Positions 27,699-37,235 of a stretch of DNA of 64,000 bases are shown here, piece after piece (position 1 is the first letter of the stretch; every line of letters begins with the position of its first letter). The notes under the pieces are model-generated. The model ran no database searches. It was not told the origin of the DNA and saw only the letters and a program-made list of their open reading frames with translations. The translations under genes and the position numbers were made by a program. The stretch comes from Bacteroidota bacterium (GTDB taxonomy: Bacteria; Bacteroidota; Bacteroidia; AKYH767-A; 2013-40CM-41-45): positions 1 to 64,000 of the forward strand of contig JAPLDA010000011.1 in NCBI GenBank assembly GCA_026391945.1, in the 5' to 3' direction.

Positions 27699-28928
27699 AT
27701 GGTAAGAAAAAAAACCTGGATTGACCTGTCCATTTTTAATTTATGTGTAGTTGCTTTTTTAGGAATGGTACTGAGAAGCAAGATGCTTTTCTCATTGCCT
27801 TTTATTGATTTCAATGATCTATCAAACGCCCACTCACACTTTGCTTTTGGCGGATGGGTGACATTGACGCTGATGTTTCTAATGGTGTACCGGTTGCTGC
27901 CGCATCCCCTGAACAACAAATCAATATATCAATGGATCCTCGGTGGAATCGTGCTGTGTTCCTGGTGTATGCTGTTATCATTTTATTTTCTGGGGAATGG
28001 GTATGTGTCAGCTTTTTTTTCTTTCTTTTTTATTTTCATCACGTATGTTTTCGGATGGATGATCATTAAAGACAGCCGAAAAGCCGGATTGAGTAAGACA
28101 GTCTATCTCCTCAGTGTTTCATCTGTCGTTTGCCTTCTGTTGTCTTCTGTTGGGCAGTTAACGATCACGTATCTTTTTGCTGTTAAATCGATCAATGCAA
28201 TTTTTTATCGCGATGCACTGTTTACGTATCTTCATTTCCAATACAATGGTTTTTTTACGCTTGCTGTTTTTGCATTGCTGTTTCAGCAATTGGAAAATAA
28301 AATGACTGCAAAGTCAGCGCAACTCAGTTACAATTTTTCTGTTTTGATTTGTGTATCCATTCTTCCCTCCCTGTTTCTTTCTTACCTCTGGCAAAGTCCC
28401 GATACGTTTTTACGGATTGTTGCCATGTCAGGAAGCATCACTGTTTTACTGAGTCTTGTCTGCTTTATTATTTTCGGATTATCCATGGTAAAAATATACA
28501 GATCAGCCAGTCCGGTCTTACGTTTTTTAGGATTACTGTCCATGGGAGCCTTCATGCTGAAGATGCTTTTGCAAAGCCTGACCATTTTTACTTCTATTGG
28601 CAATGCCGTATTCGGTGCCAGGCCGATGATTATTGGCTTCCTTCACCTGGTGTTTTTAGGATTTGTTTCTCTTTTCCTGTTGGCCTGCTTTACCCGGGAG
28701 GGTTTTCTGAATGGGAAAAACAAATTTACAAGAGTATCACTGGCCGTATTTGCTGTTGGGGTATTGTTAAACGAAACTATTTTAATGTCTGAAGGTTTGG
28801 GTTCCATGCTGGTAAAAAGCAGCTACCTGTTTCCATGGATGCTTTGGATCGTAAGCCTTTGGATGTTTATTGGCGCTTTACTCACAGGTATAGCACGCAT
28901 AAAGGAAAACAATAGAACGGCCGGGTAA
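27699..28928 (+). CDS. Polytopic membrane protein, possibly distantly related to heme-copper oxidase subunit I / NnrS
   Basis: Multiple TM helices; conserved-looking His in SNAHSHFAFGGWVTLTLMF, YLHFQYNGFF and GFLHLVFLGF. Confidence 0.6.
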   Translation: MVRKKTWIDLSIFNLCVVAFLGMVLRSKMLFSLPFIDFNDLSNAHSHFAFGGWVTLTLMFLMVYRLLPHPLNNKSIYQWILGGIVLCSWCMLLSFYFLGNGYVSAFFSFFFIFITYVFGWMIIKDSRKAGLSKTVYLLSVSSVVCLLLSSVGQLTITYLFAVKSINAIFYRDALFTYLHFQYNGFFTLAVFALLFQQLENKMTAKSAQLSYNFSVLICVSILPSLFLSYLWQSPDTFLRIVAMSGSITVLLSLVCFIIFGLSMVKIYRSASPVLRFLGLLSMGAFMLKMLLQSLTIFTSIGNAVFGARPMIIGFLHLVFLGFVSLFLLACFTREGFLNGKNKFTRVSLAVFAVGVLLNETILMSEGLGSMLVKSSYLFPWMLWIVSLWMFIGALLTGIARIKENNRTAG

Positions 28929-29002
28929 AATTTTCTGACCCGGAAGAAAAATAAAAATTGATTTGAGTTACCGGGATTCTGTGAACAGAATTTCAAAGCA
29001 GC

Positions 29003-29488
29003 CTAATTTTTTCCGTCATTCTGGCGCATGAACTCCAGGAGATTGCGGGCGTCTTCATCACTGACACCCTGGCTTGGCATTCGTACCAAACAGGTGATAA
29101 ACATTTTTTGCGCGATGAGATCGCTGTCGAGCATGACGTTTGTGTTCGTGATAAAGTTCATGATCCATTCTGGTGTTCGCCTGTCAGTAACTCCTTTCCA
29201 TCCTGGTCCAACTAATTTTTCGGCTGTAAGTTTGTGACAGGCAAAACATTTTCCATCGTAAATCGGTTTGCCTTTTGTGATCAGTGCGGCATCTAAAGGA
29301 TGAGTGAGTTGAACATTTTTGAATTTACCAATTCCATTGTCTGCTTCTTTTCCCGACTCAGCCTGCTTCATCAGGTTCGTGGTATCATTCGACTTGCCTG
29401 CATTTCCGGGTTGTTTGTTGTCACTACAACGAATGGCTGTTATTGCAATCATGGAAAATAGAATCATGTACAGTGAATGGCGTTTCAT
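29003..29488 (-). CDS. c-type cytochrome lipoprotein
   Basis: Lipobox ITAIRCSDN; KCFACHKLTAEKLVGPGWKGVTDRRTPEWIMNFI; candidate Met ligand in VRMPSQGVS. Confidence 0.85.
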   Translation of the reverse strand: MKRHSLYMILFSMIAITAIRCSDNKQPGNAGKSNDTTNLMKQAESGKEADNGIGKFKNVQLTHPLDAALITKGKPIYDGKCFACHKLTAEKLVGPGWKGVTDRRTPEWIMNFITNTNVMLDSDLIAQKMFITCLVRMPSQGVSDEDARNLLEFMRQNDGKN

Positions 29489-29614
29489 GTGTCAGATTAT
29501 TAATGGTTATTCGCAAAACTAACGATTGTTTATCTATTAAGATGATTAAATAATGAGGAAAATCCAACGCTGTCAATCCGGAATCTTCTTTACCTTCGGT
29601 AAAAATTAAAAACC

Positions 29615-30517
29615 ATGACACTCTTCATCATCGGACTTTTACTGTTCCTGTTTGCCAAAAACTTAACGGAATTATTTCCGCAGATCCCAACCGTTCATCG
29701 TATGGTGCGGTTGGCGGGACTGGCATTGGCTGTGGTTGGAATCGCCAATGCATCCGTCAAACAAATTGATGCCGGTCATGTGGGAGTGCAATCGTTGTTC
29801 GGAAAAGTCCAGGAACATGTGCTCACCAGTGGGCTGAATGTGATCAATCCTTTTGTGGATGTTCACACGTTTGACATCAAGACACAGAATTATACCATGT
29901 CGGCCATTGCAACCGAAGGCGATAAAACCGGCGACGATGCCATTCGCGTTCTTTCTGCCGACGGACTGGAAGTGATCATTGACCTCACGATTCTGTACAG
30001 TGTGATTCCTTCGGAAGCGCCCAATATTTACCGTGAAATCGGTGTGGACTATAAGAATGTAATCGTGCGGCCGATTACCCGTACGAAAATCCGTGACAAT
30101 GCTGTGTACTATGATGCCGTGGCGCTTTATTCAAAGCAGCGCGATGAGTTCCAGGCGAAAATATTCAAGAGCATTGAAAATGATTTCAAAGCCCGCGGAC
30201 TGGTACTGGAGCAATTGCTTGTGAGGAACATCACGTTGCCGCCTTCGGTGAAAGCCGCCATCGAATCGAAAATCAATGCGGAGCAGGATGCACAGAAAAT
30301 GCAGTTCGTTCTGCAAAAAGAAAAACAGGAAGCTGAACGCAAACGAGTGGAGGCGCAGGGAATAGCCGATTACCAACGCATCATCAACAGTGAGATCACC
30401 GACAAACTTCTGCAATACGAAAGCATCAAAGCGCAAAAGGAAATTGCACTCTCGCCGAATTCAAAAGTGATCATCATGGGAAAAGGAGCGGGTTCTGTGC
30501 TGATCAGCGACAAATAA
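29615..30517 (+). CDS. SPFH/prohibitin family protein
   Basis: QIDAGHVGVQSLFGKVQEHVLTSGLNVINPFVDVHTFDIKTQ. Confidence 0.92.
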   Translation: MTLFIIGLLLFLFAKNLTELFPQIPTVHRMVRLAGLALAVVGIANASVKQIDAGHVGVQSLFGKVQEHVLTSGLNVINPFVDVHTFDIKTQNYTMSAIATEGDKTGDDAIRVLSADGLEVIIDLTILYSVIPSEAPNIYREIGVDYKNVIVRPITRTKIRDNAVYYDAVALYSKQRDEFQAKIFKSIENDFKARGLVLEQLLVRNITLPPSVKAAIESKINAEQDAQKMQFVLQKEKQEAERKRVEAQGIADYQRIINSEITDKLLQYESIKAQKEIALSPNSKVIIMGKGAGSVLISDK

Positions 30518-30614
30518 ATCTTCCTTGTTTTTTTATCAGTATGCAACGCAGCCAAATTGTGTGCAATGTCGGCGCGAAAGGCCGAACAGGAACGCGTTCT
30601 GTTTAACTACAAAC

Positions 30615-30920
30615 CTAATCAAGTGAAAGACGAAGCCTGCCACCAAGTCCGTCAGCAATAATTCTCATTAACGTTGAAAGACGAATATCAGTGGCGTTGT
30701 TTTCAATTCTGGAAATGTAAGATTTCGTTGTTCCGCATTTTTCTGCAAGTTGCTCTTGTGTTAAATTCTTTTTCTCTCTCATTTCAGCAATCAAAACACC
30801 GAGTTTGAATGCTTCGAATTCACGCTCCCATTTTTCCCGTTTCTTAACTCCACGTTTTCCAAATTGCCGGTCAAGGTGATCTTCAAAAGAAGCAAGATTT
30901 TTATTCACTTTCTTTTTCAT
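30615..30920 (-). CDS. XRE-family antitoxin (HigA-like)
   Basis: KKNLTQEQLAEKCGTTKSYISRIENNATDIRLSTLMRI; overlaps toxin gene. Confidence 0.85.
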   Translation of the reverse strand: MKKKVNKNLASFEDHLDRQFGKRGVKKREKWEREFEAFKLGVLIAEMREKKNLTQEQLAEKCGTTKSYISRIENNATDIRLSTLMRIIADGLGGRLRLSLD

Positions 30921-31260
30921 CGAAATATTGTTTTTTAAGTTTCATCGCTAATTCAATTTCATCCATGGGAGTCTTATCTGATTTTTTTTGAAAGCCATTG
31001 ATTAAAATGATCAATTGACCTTCATCGAAGAAACAGAAAACCCGGAAGATATTTTTCCCAACCTCAACGCGAATTTCATAAAGTCCGTCGGCGCCTTCAA
31101 TGTGTTTGAAATATTTTACCGGGATCCTGTCAAGCGATGCAACCAGGGCCAGTGTCCAGTTGAACTTGGCTTTTACTTCCCGGGATTGCTTATGAAAGAA
31201 ATCCAGGTAGTAATGTTTGTAATAATATATCTTGCGGATGAACTTACTACTTACTGACAA
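30901..31260 (-). CDS. RelE/HigB-like toxin (Gp49-like)
   Basis: VKYFKHIEGADGLYEIRVEVGKNIFRVFCFFDEGQLIILINGFQKKSDKTPMDEIELA. Confidence 0.88.
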   Translation of the reverse strand: MSVSSKFIRKIYYYKHYYLDFFHKQSREVKAKFNWTLALVASLDRIPVKYFKHIEGADGLYEIRVEVGKNIFRVFCFFDEGQLIILINGFQKKSDKTPMDEIELAMKLKKQYFDEKESE

Positions 31261-31432
31261 AGTTAGCTGATTAGGTAACCGGTTCCAAATTATTTATTGT
31301 GTTTTCCTGTATAATCTGAAATATAGGGTGCTTCCGGAAGCATAACATCCAATGGCCAGCTTGTTTGGATGCTGTTGAACCCGGGTATTCCGGGCAAACG
31401 GTCCCCGGCCTTCAGATGATAACCCGGCACAT

Positions 31433-32329
31433 TTATTTTCGTTTTTCATAAAATAACCCGATTAAAAATTCCTGCTGCAACTGAACCTGGTAGGAAACAG
31501 AAGGATCGTAAATGACATGCGTATCGAACCTGAACTGGAGATGCCTGAAAAAACGGAAGGTAAAACTGTTCCGGAAATCTGCACTCACCTGGTCGCGGCT
31601 GATGCCATTCACAAAGAAGAATGAGAAATTATCCCAGGTGATGTTCTCCGAAATTTTTTTTGAAAAAATATTGGCCTGTCCGCTCATGCCGTAATGTGCG
31701 AGGATGAAGGCACGGTCTGTTTTGGCAACCGGTGTTTCTTTGGGTTCTGTGGCACCAACGTAACGCGGCCTCGTGGACAGGCGAACGGCGGATAATCCTA
31801 ACAGGACGTTTGAGTAATCCCATAACATCCATGTTACGTTGTATGAAAATGAAAGGGTGACAGGATTTAGAAAACCGCTTCTCCATTCCATCGAATTTGT
31901 TTCGGCGGGCTTCCTGCTGTAACGATACGTGTTGAAGAACTGGCTGCTCACTGATAGTGAATAAGCATGCGTAGTGGTGTTGGATGCCTTCTCTGTGTAC
32001 ACGATGTTGATCCGCCAGTTGTCGGCATATTTCGTCCAAGTTGAATCGAGGAATTTCAGGTAACCGAGATCGGTTTTCAGATGATAACTCCGGATGAATT
32101 TTTCTTTGGTTATTTTATAATAGCAATCTGATCCGGCAAGAAAAAGAAAGTCCCTGACGTCGTTCCTGTTAAAATTATTCTGAATGATATAGGAAGTGGA
32201 GAGGGATGAACACACAGAAAAGGTTTTCTTCGGCAACGGTGAATGTTCCGTCAACGAGTCAGGAGAAGAAGAAAAAATTTTAAATGCCTGGATAAAAAAC
32301 ATCCCGGTAACGATTAAATATTTTTTCAA
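31433..32329 (-). CDS. Predicted outer-membrane beta-barrel protein, unknown function
   Basis: Signal peptide; alternating beta pattern; C-terminal QVQLQQEFLIGLFYEKRK. Confidence 0.65.
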   Translation of the reverse strand: MKKYLIVTGMFFIQAFKIFSSSPDSLTEHSPLPKKTFSVCSSLSTSYIIQNNFNRNDVRDFLFLAGSDCYYKITKEKFIRSYHLKTDLGYLKFLDSTWTKYADNWRINIVYTEKASNTTTHAYSLSVSSQFFNTYRYSRKPAETNSMEWRSGFLNPVTLSFSYNVTWMLWDYSNVLLGLSAVRLSTRPRYVGATEPKETPVAKTDRAFILAHYGMSGQANIFSKKISENITWDNFSFFFVNGISRDQVSADFRNSFTFRFFRHLQFRFDTHVIYDPSVSYQVQLQQEFLIGLFYEKRK

Positions 32330-32461
32330 TGGAATAGAAAAATATAAAAACTAAAATAGTGTTAGGTCAACTGTGAATTGACGTAATTAATATATCGTCA
32401 TTGCCTTGTTGTAAACAGTGTCCGGTTTTGATTTTTGATTTTTTAGATTTAACTTTTGTTG

Positions 32462-33095
32462 TCAATGAATGATTTTAAGAAGTGTGTCAGGGTTGGTTAA
32501 TTCTCCCCGCCGAAAAAATACCAACTTGCCTTTGTCATCCAGAACGATGTGTTGCGGGGATATGTTGCCAACCGGGCATTTCGGGCAAATTTCCTTTTTC
32601 AGTTTTTCCACTTTTTCGAATTCTGATGTGCCGTATTTGGCTGCGCTAAGGATGTAAGCCGGCTTGTTGTAATGAATTTCAGACAGCGTTTTATTCATCG
32701 CCTTCACATCATAATTTTGAACCACCAGGACCTGGTTGATGTTTTTATCTTTCATGCGATCATTAAAAAAACCGGTAAGAACGCGGCAAATCGAAATAGG
32801 AATGCGGATACCATGTTGCCCAGATAACGATCCAGGTATATTTTTTTCGCCCCATCAACGCCGTTATGTTGCCGCCATCGATTTCCTCGGAAACAGGCAA
32901 TCCTGATTTCAGGAGACGCGGTTCGTCATCAAAATTTTCGATGTTGAATCCGGCGATTTGTATGCTGTCATTTTTTGAAATGGATGTGCTGCCATCATCA
33001 TCCTTCCTTGAAAAGGAAACGACGATACAGGAGCTTAGCATGAATAAAGCTATAATGGATAGAAATGACTTTCGTAGCTTTCGTGAGCTGGTCAT
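32462..33095 (-). pseudogene. Redoxin/thioredoxin-fold-like lipoprotein split by a 1-nt shift in a 7-nt homopolymer
   Basis: ORFs 32763-33095 and 32462-32755 fuse to ...YRFF-NDR-MKDKNINQVLVV... if one T is removed from CGGTTTTTTTAATGATCGCATG. Confidence 0.7.
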
Positions 33096-33168
33096 TGTAG
33101 CAGATTAAAATGAAATGCAAAACAGGGTGATGTGCCGGGCTATAAATAATATATCATCTTGTTTCCTG

Positions 33169-33750
33169 TCATGGTTCACCGCCCCATCTTTTTTGCCAGT
33201 CCAGATCGACTTTGTAAATGCAGATGTTGCAGCCTGTATTTTTTTTGAGATTTTCTTCCCATGCTTTTACTTCGATTTTGTTCAACCTTCCTACCATACG
33301 GGCCCAGTATATAAATACATAATAGTCGTAATTTTTTTCCTTGTCAATCACCACCGGTTGGTTGTCGAGTGTAAGCAACCCTTTGATTTCTGAATCAAGT
33401 GATTGTTTGGATACGCGCCTGTTCGCCGGAAAATTACAAATGGTTTGGGAGAACTCATAAGCCGGGGAATTGCAAGCGGCACCAGTGTCTTTGTAATAAA
33501 CGAGTACCCCATTTTTGTCGAAAGCCCGTAATGATGGAAAATCTCTTATTGTTTGGAAACGTTTGTAATAGCTAACCGTATCAGAAAGAACCAAAATATT
33601 ATGTGAGTCGATTTTTTTCTTTTCCAGGTAACGCAGCAACGATTCTTTGTCTTCTGCTTTTGGCGTACGATAGCCATAGAACAGTTTTGCTATGGTGGTG
33701 CAACCCGAAAAGAAAATGCACAGGGATACAATGAGTAGTTTTATTTTCAT
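33169..33750 (-). CDS. Hypothetical lipoprotein
   Basis: Lipobox CIFFSGCTT. Confidence 0.7.
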   Translation of the reverse strand: MKIKLLIVSLCIFFSGCTTIAKLFYGYRTPKAEDKESLLRYLEKKKIDSHNILVLSDTVSYYKRFQTIRDFPSLRAFDKNGVLVYYKDTGAACNSPAYEFSQTICNFPANRRVSKQSLDSEIKGLLTLDNQPVVIDKEKNYDYYVFIYWARMVGRLNKIEVKAWEENLKKNTGCNICIYKVDLDWQKRWGGEP

Positions 33751-33822
33751 GAGATCAAAGTTGCATAACAGGAAGGCAACATCAAAATTTATTTATATTG
33801 CCTTCCTGTCGCGTCATAAAAT

Positions 33823-34242
33823 TCAGAAAGTAATGGTGATGGTTTCTCCTTTAATGCTGATCGGATATTTACCGGCTTTTATAGTATAATCATCTTCATA
33901 GCCGATTTCTTTCAGAATTTCGGCTGGTAGCGGAAAATCATCTTCGCACAAAAAAAATCCATTTGAAAAATATGTTTTGAAGGCTTCCGGGGTAATGTCC
34001 TTGTCGGCATTCATGGTGAGAACAATATGCCTTTCGTCATCCATGTCGATCTCGGCACGTCCTATATTTTCAAACGGGAATTGCAGGGGAGGGACTTCGA
34101 TGGTCCATCGGCACCATCCGAAACCTTCGCAATCCCTGTGACGTGCTAAGACAATGGTGACGATGACTTTTGCAGAAACTTCAGCCGCGGAAGTCCCGAT
34201 GAGAATAAAAGCGATGATCAATCGTTTAATAATTTTTTTCAT
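33823..34242 (-). CDS. Hypothetical secreted protein
   Basis: Start trimmed to MKKIIKRLIIAFILIGTSAAEVSA. Confidence 0.65.
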   Translation of the reverse strand: MKKIIKRLIIAFILIGTSAAEVSAKVIVTIVLARHRDCEGFGWCRWTIEVPPLQFPFENIGRAEIDMDDERHIVLTMNADKDITPEAFKTYFSNGFFLCEDDFPLPAEILKEIGYEDDYTIKAGKYPISIKGETITITF

Positions 34243-34355
34243 GAGGTTAGTTTTAAAATTGGTTTCAATGATTAAATGTTTTGGGTTCGCCTGTTTGGCC
34301 GGCGGAGCCTGCTGCGGTTTTGCTTCCAGCAAAAACCAAAGCCTGGTTGTGAGAT

Positions 34356-34373
34356 CCGGTGCACCTGCACCGG
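34356..34373. repeat. Perfect inverted repeat ccggtgca-cc-tgcaccgg
   Basis: 8-bp arms, 2-nt spacer, intergenic. Confidence 0.5.
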
Positions 34374-34719
34374 TAACGTGCTTTACACAGGAATGTATAT
34401 AATTTATTTTTCAAACAGCAGCGTGCAAGTTTGTATACAGTGATGGCGATGTCTTTGCCGGGGATCATCCGGGCATAGAATATTTTTCGCCGCTAAAGTA
34501 CTGCGGCTTATTTCTGGTATCAAGGGTATTTGTACTGAATGTGTCCCGGTAATTATATGGATACTGATTTGTTTAAAAAACTGTTGAAAAGAAGATCAGC
34601 GTGTTTTTATTATATGGCATCCGATCATTTTTATTTGCAGGGTACGATCAAGGTGGATGGTACAGGAAATTTTATTTTTTTTTCAGCTTTCCGGATCTTT
34701 TAAATTTTGATACACCACT

Positions 34720-35388
34720 ATGACACCCATTACCGTTGGCTTCTATGACGAGAAGCAATTGCTGAGAGCATTGATGCAACATGTTTATTCAACAGCCGGC
34801 GAACTGAACATCCGTTTCAGTGCATGGAATGAAGAATCGCTGCTGGAATCGCTTCAGCATTCGGTGCCCGACATCGTATTGATGAACCTGTCGGGCAAAC
34901 CTCATTTCTGCCAGGCTTTGATGTTGAAATTGAAAAATGAATTTCCTTTCCTGAAAATCATCGGCTATGTTTATGGAGCGGAGTTATCCCAGGAGGAAGT
35001 CTTCAGGATCATCAATGCCGGCGCTTCCTCCATCCTCACCGATGAGCATACGCCGGAGGAAGTCCTCCGGGCATTTCAACAGGTCATGGAAAATGGTTTT
35101 CATATGAATGAAGTCGTGAATGAGGCCATGTTCATGTATTGCAAACGAAACCGGGTTCTGAGGAAATCATTCGGGCCCGGTGAAAAATTCAGTGAGCGTG
35201 AAATAAAAATTATTGAACAGAAAAAATCGGGAAAAACATCTGTGGAAATTGCCGGTGAACTTTTTATCAGCAGGAAAACAGTGGATGGCATACTCCATGA
35301 ACTTTACAGCCGCCATGAATGCCGCAACTTTAATGAACTGCTGAGAAAGTATGAAAGCATGAACGAAATGTTCATAGTGAAATCATAA
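34720..35388 (+). CDS. LuxR/NarL-family response-regulator-like protein with degenerate receiver domain
   Basis: FSEREIKIIEQKKSGKTSVEIAGELFISRKTVDGILHELYSRH (LuxR HTH); receiver PDIVLMNLSGK. Confidence 0.85.
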   Translation: MTPITVGFYDEKQLLRALMQHVYSTAGELNIRFSAWNEESLLESLQHSVPDIVLMNLSGKPHFCQALMLKLKNEFPFLKIIGYVYGAELSQEEVFRIINAGASSILTDEHTPEEVLRAFQQVMENGFHMNEVVNEAMFMYCKRNRVLRKSFGPGEKFSEREIKIIEQKKSGKTSVEIAGELFISRKTVDGILHELYSRHECRNFNELLRKYESMNEMFIVKS

Positions 35389-35500
35389 GTTCCTGTTTAT
35401 ATTGCGCCCGGATTGTTAATAGAAGTTGTTTACATTTTTTTTTCCGGTTCACCATGACCGGTTTCTAATTCATTAACTTGCGTTACTTTTAATAATTTGT

Positions 35501-37222
35501 ATGATCGTGGATGTTAAGGAAAAAAGGTGGTCTTTGAAGGAGTCCGGAAACCCTGAAGTAGTTGCAACTCTTGCATCGCAACTGAACATCAGCACCCTTC
35601 TGAGCAATTTACTGGTACAGCGTGGAATTACGACATTTGAAGAAGCGAAGAATTTTTTCAGGCCGACCATCAGCGATTTGCATGATCCCTTCCTGATGAA
35701 AGACATGGATAAAGCCGTCATCCGGCTTGAACAGGCAATTCAGAAAAAGGAAAACATTCTGGTGTATGGTGATTATGATGTGGATGGCACCACGGCCGTT
35801 GCACTCGTTTATTCATTCATCAGAACATTATACAGCGAAGTCGATTACTATCTTCCCGACCGGTACAAAGAAGGCTATGGTGTTTCCATGGCCGGAATTG
35901 ATTTTGCCCACGATAATAATTTCACGCTGATCATCGCCCTTGATTGCGGGATCAAAGCGAACGACAAAGTGGATTATGCAAAGAAGCTGGGCATCGATTT
36001 CATCATCTGCGATCACCATCGTCCGGGCGACCAGTTGCCGGATGCCGTGGCCGTACTGGATCCGAAACGCCCCGATTGCACGTATCCGTTCAATGAACTT
36101 TCAGGCTGCGGTATTGGTTTTAAACTGGCGCAAGCTTACGCACAGAAGCACAACATTCCTTTTTCGGAACTCGAGCGTTACCTCGACCTGGTAGCCATCA
36201 GCACGGCCGCCGATATTGTTCCCATCATCGGTGAAAACAGGATACTCGTTTATTTCGGTCTCCAGTGGCTCAATAAAAATCCGCGGCCAGGCATCAAGGC
36301 CATTCTCGACCTGGCACAGGTGAAGAGGGAACTCAATGTGAGTGATGTGGTATTCATCATCGGTCCGCGCATCAACGCTGCCGGAAGAATCCAGGATGCG
36401 CGACAGGCTGTCGACCTCCTCATCACAGCCAACAGCACCGATGCTTTGTTTGAAGGAGAAAAAATTAATGAAAGCAATGTGGAACGCAGAACCCTTGACC
36501 TCAGCATTACGGAACATGCCCTGCTGATGGTACAGGAGGATCCTCACTTCGGTAAAAAAAAATCAACCGTGTTGTTTCATCCCGAATGGCATAAAGGAGT
36601 GATCGGAATTGTGGCTTCGAGACTCACCGAAAAATATTACCGCCCGACCATCATCCTTACCGAATCCAATGGCATGGCAACAGGATCGGCGCGCTCCATC
36701 AAGGATTTTGATATTTACAATGCCATTGAATCGTGCAGCGACCTGCTCGACCAGTTTGGCGGACACATGTATGCCGCAGGCCTCACCATGAAACTGGAGA
36801 ATATAGAAAAGTTCATGGAGCGGTTTGAAGAAGTGGTTTCAGCAACGCTGGATGAAAGCATCATGACCCAGGAAATTGAAATTGATGGAGTCATTGCATT
36901 CAGGGATATCACACCTTCTTTTTTCAAGGTACTCAAACAGTTCGCCCCGTTTGGTCCCGCCAACATGAGCCCTGTTTTCAAAACCGAAAACGTTCGCGAT
37001 ACAGGCCTTTCGAGAATCGTCGGAAACAATCACCTCAAACTGAACCTGGCGGAAGATGAAACAACACGGTTCGGAATTGATGCCATTGCTTTTCAGTTAG
37101 GTCAGTTCTACCCGATGGTATCGCGTAAAATTCCTTTTGATATTTGTTATACCCTTGAAGAAAATGTGTGGAATGGAAAAACCACCATCCAGTTGAATGT
37201 GAAAGACATCCAGTTGAAATAA
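35501..37222 (+). CDS. recJ: Single-stranded-DNA-specific exonuclease RecJ
   Basis: ILVYGDYDVDGTTAVAL; DCGIKANDKVDYAKKLGIDFIICDHHRPGDQLPDAVAVLDPKR. Confidence 0.96.
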   Translation: MIVDVKEKRWSLKESGNPEVVATLASQLNISTLLSNLLVQRGITTFEEAKNFFRPTISDLHDPFLMKDMDKAVIRLEQAIQKKENILVYGDYDVDGTTAVALVYSFIRTLYSEVDYYLPDRYKEGYGVSMAGIDFAHDNNFTLIIALDCGIKANDKVDYAKKLGIDFIICDHHRPGDQLPDAVAVLDPKRPDCTYPFNELSGCGIGFKLAQAYAQKHNIPFSELERYLDLVAISTAADIVPIIGENRILVYFGLQWLNKNPRPGIKAILDLAQVKRELNVSDVVFIIGPRINAAGRIQDARQAVDLLITANSTDALFEGEKINESNVERRTLDLSITEHALLMVQEDPHFGKKKSTVLFHPEWHKGVIGIVASRLTEKYYRPTIILTESNGMATGSARSIKDFDIYNAIESCSDLLDQFGGHMYAAGLTMKLENIEKFMERFEEVVSATLDESIMTQEIEIDGVIAFRDITPSFFKVLKQFAPFGPANMSPVFKTENVRDTGLSRIVGNNHLKLNLAEDETTRFGIDAIAFQLGQFYPMVSRKIPFDICYTLEENVWNGKTTIQLNVKDIQLK

Positions 37223-37235
37223 AATATCCCCGATG

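Noticed and set aside
28921-28943. ccgggt...acccgg stem as terminator
   Set aside because: 6-bp stem with an 11-nt loop and no U-tract; too weak.
34265-34468. 67-aa minus-strand ORF in intergenic region
   Set aside because: Cys/Arg-rich, no domain, overlaps the 34356 inverted repeat; likely noncoding.
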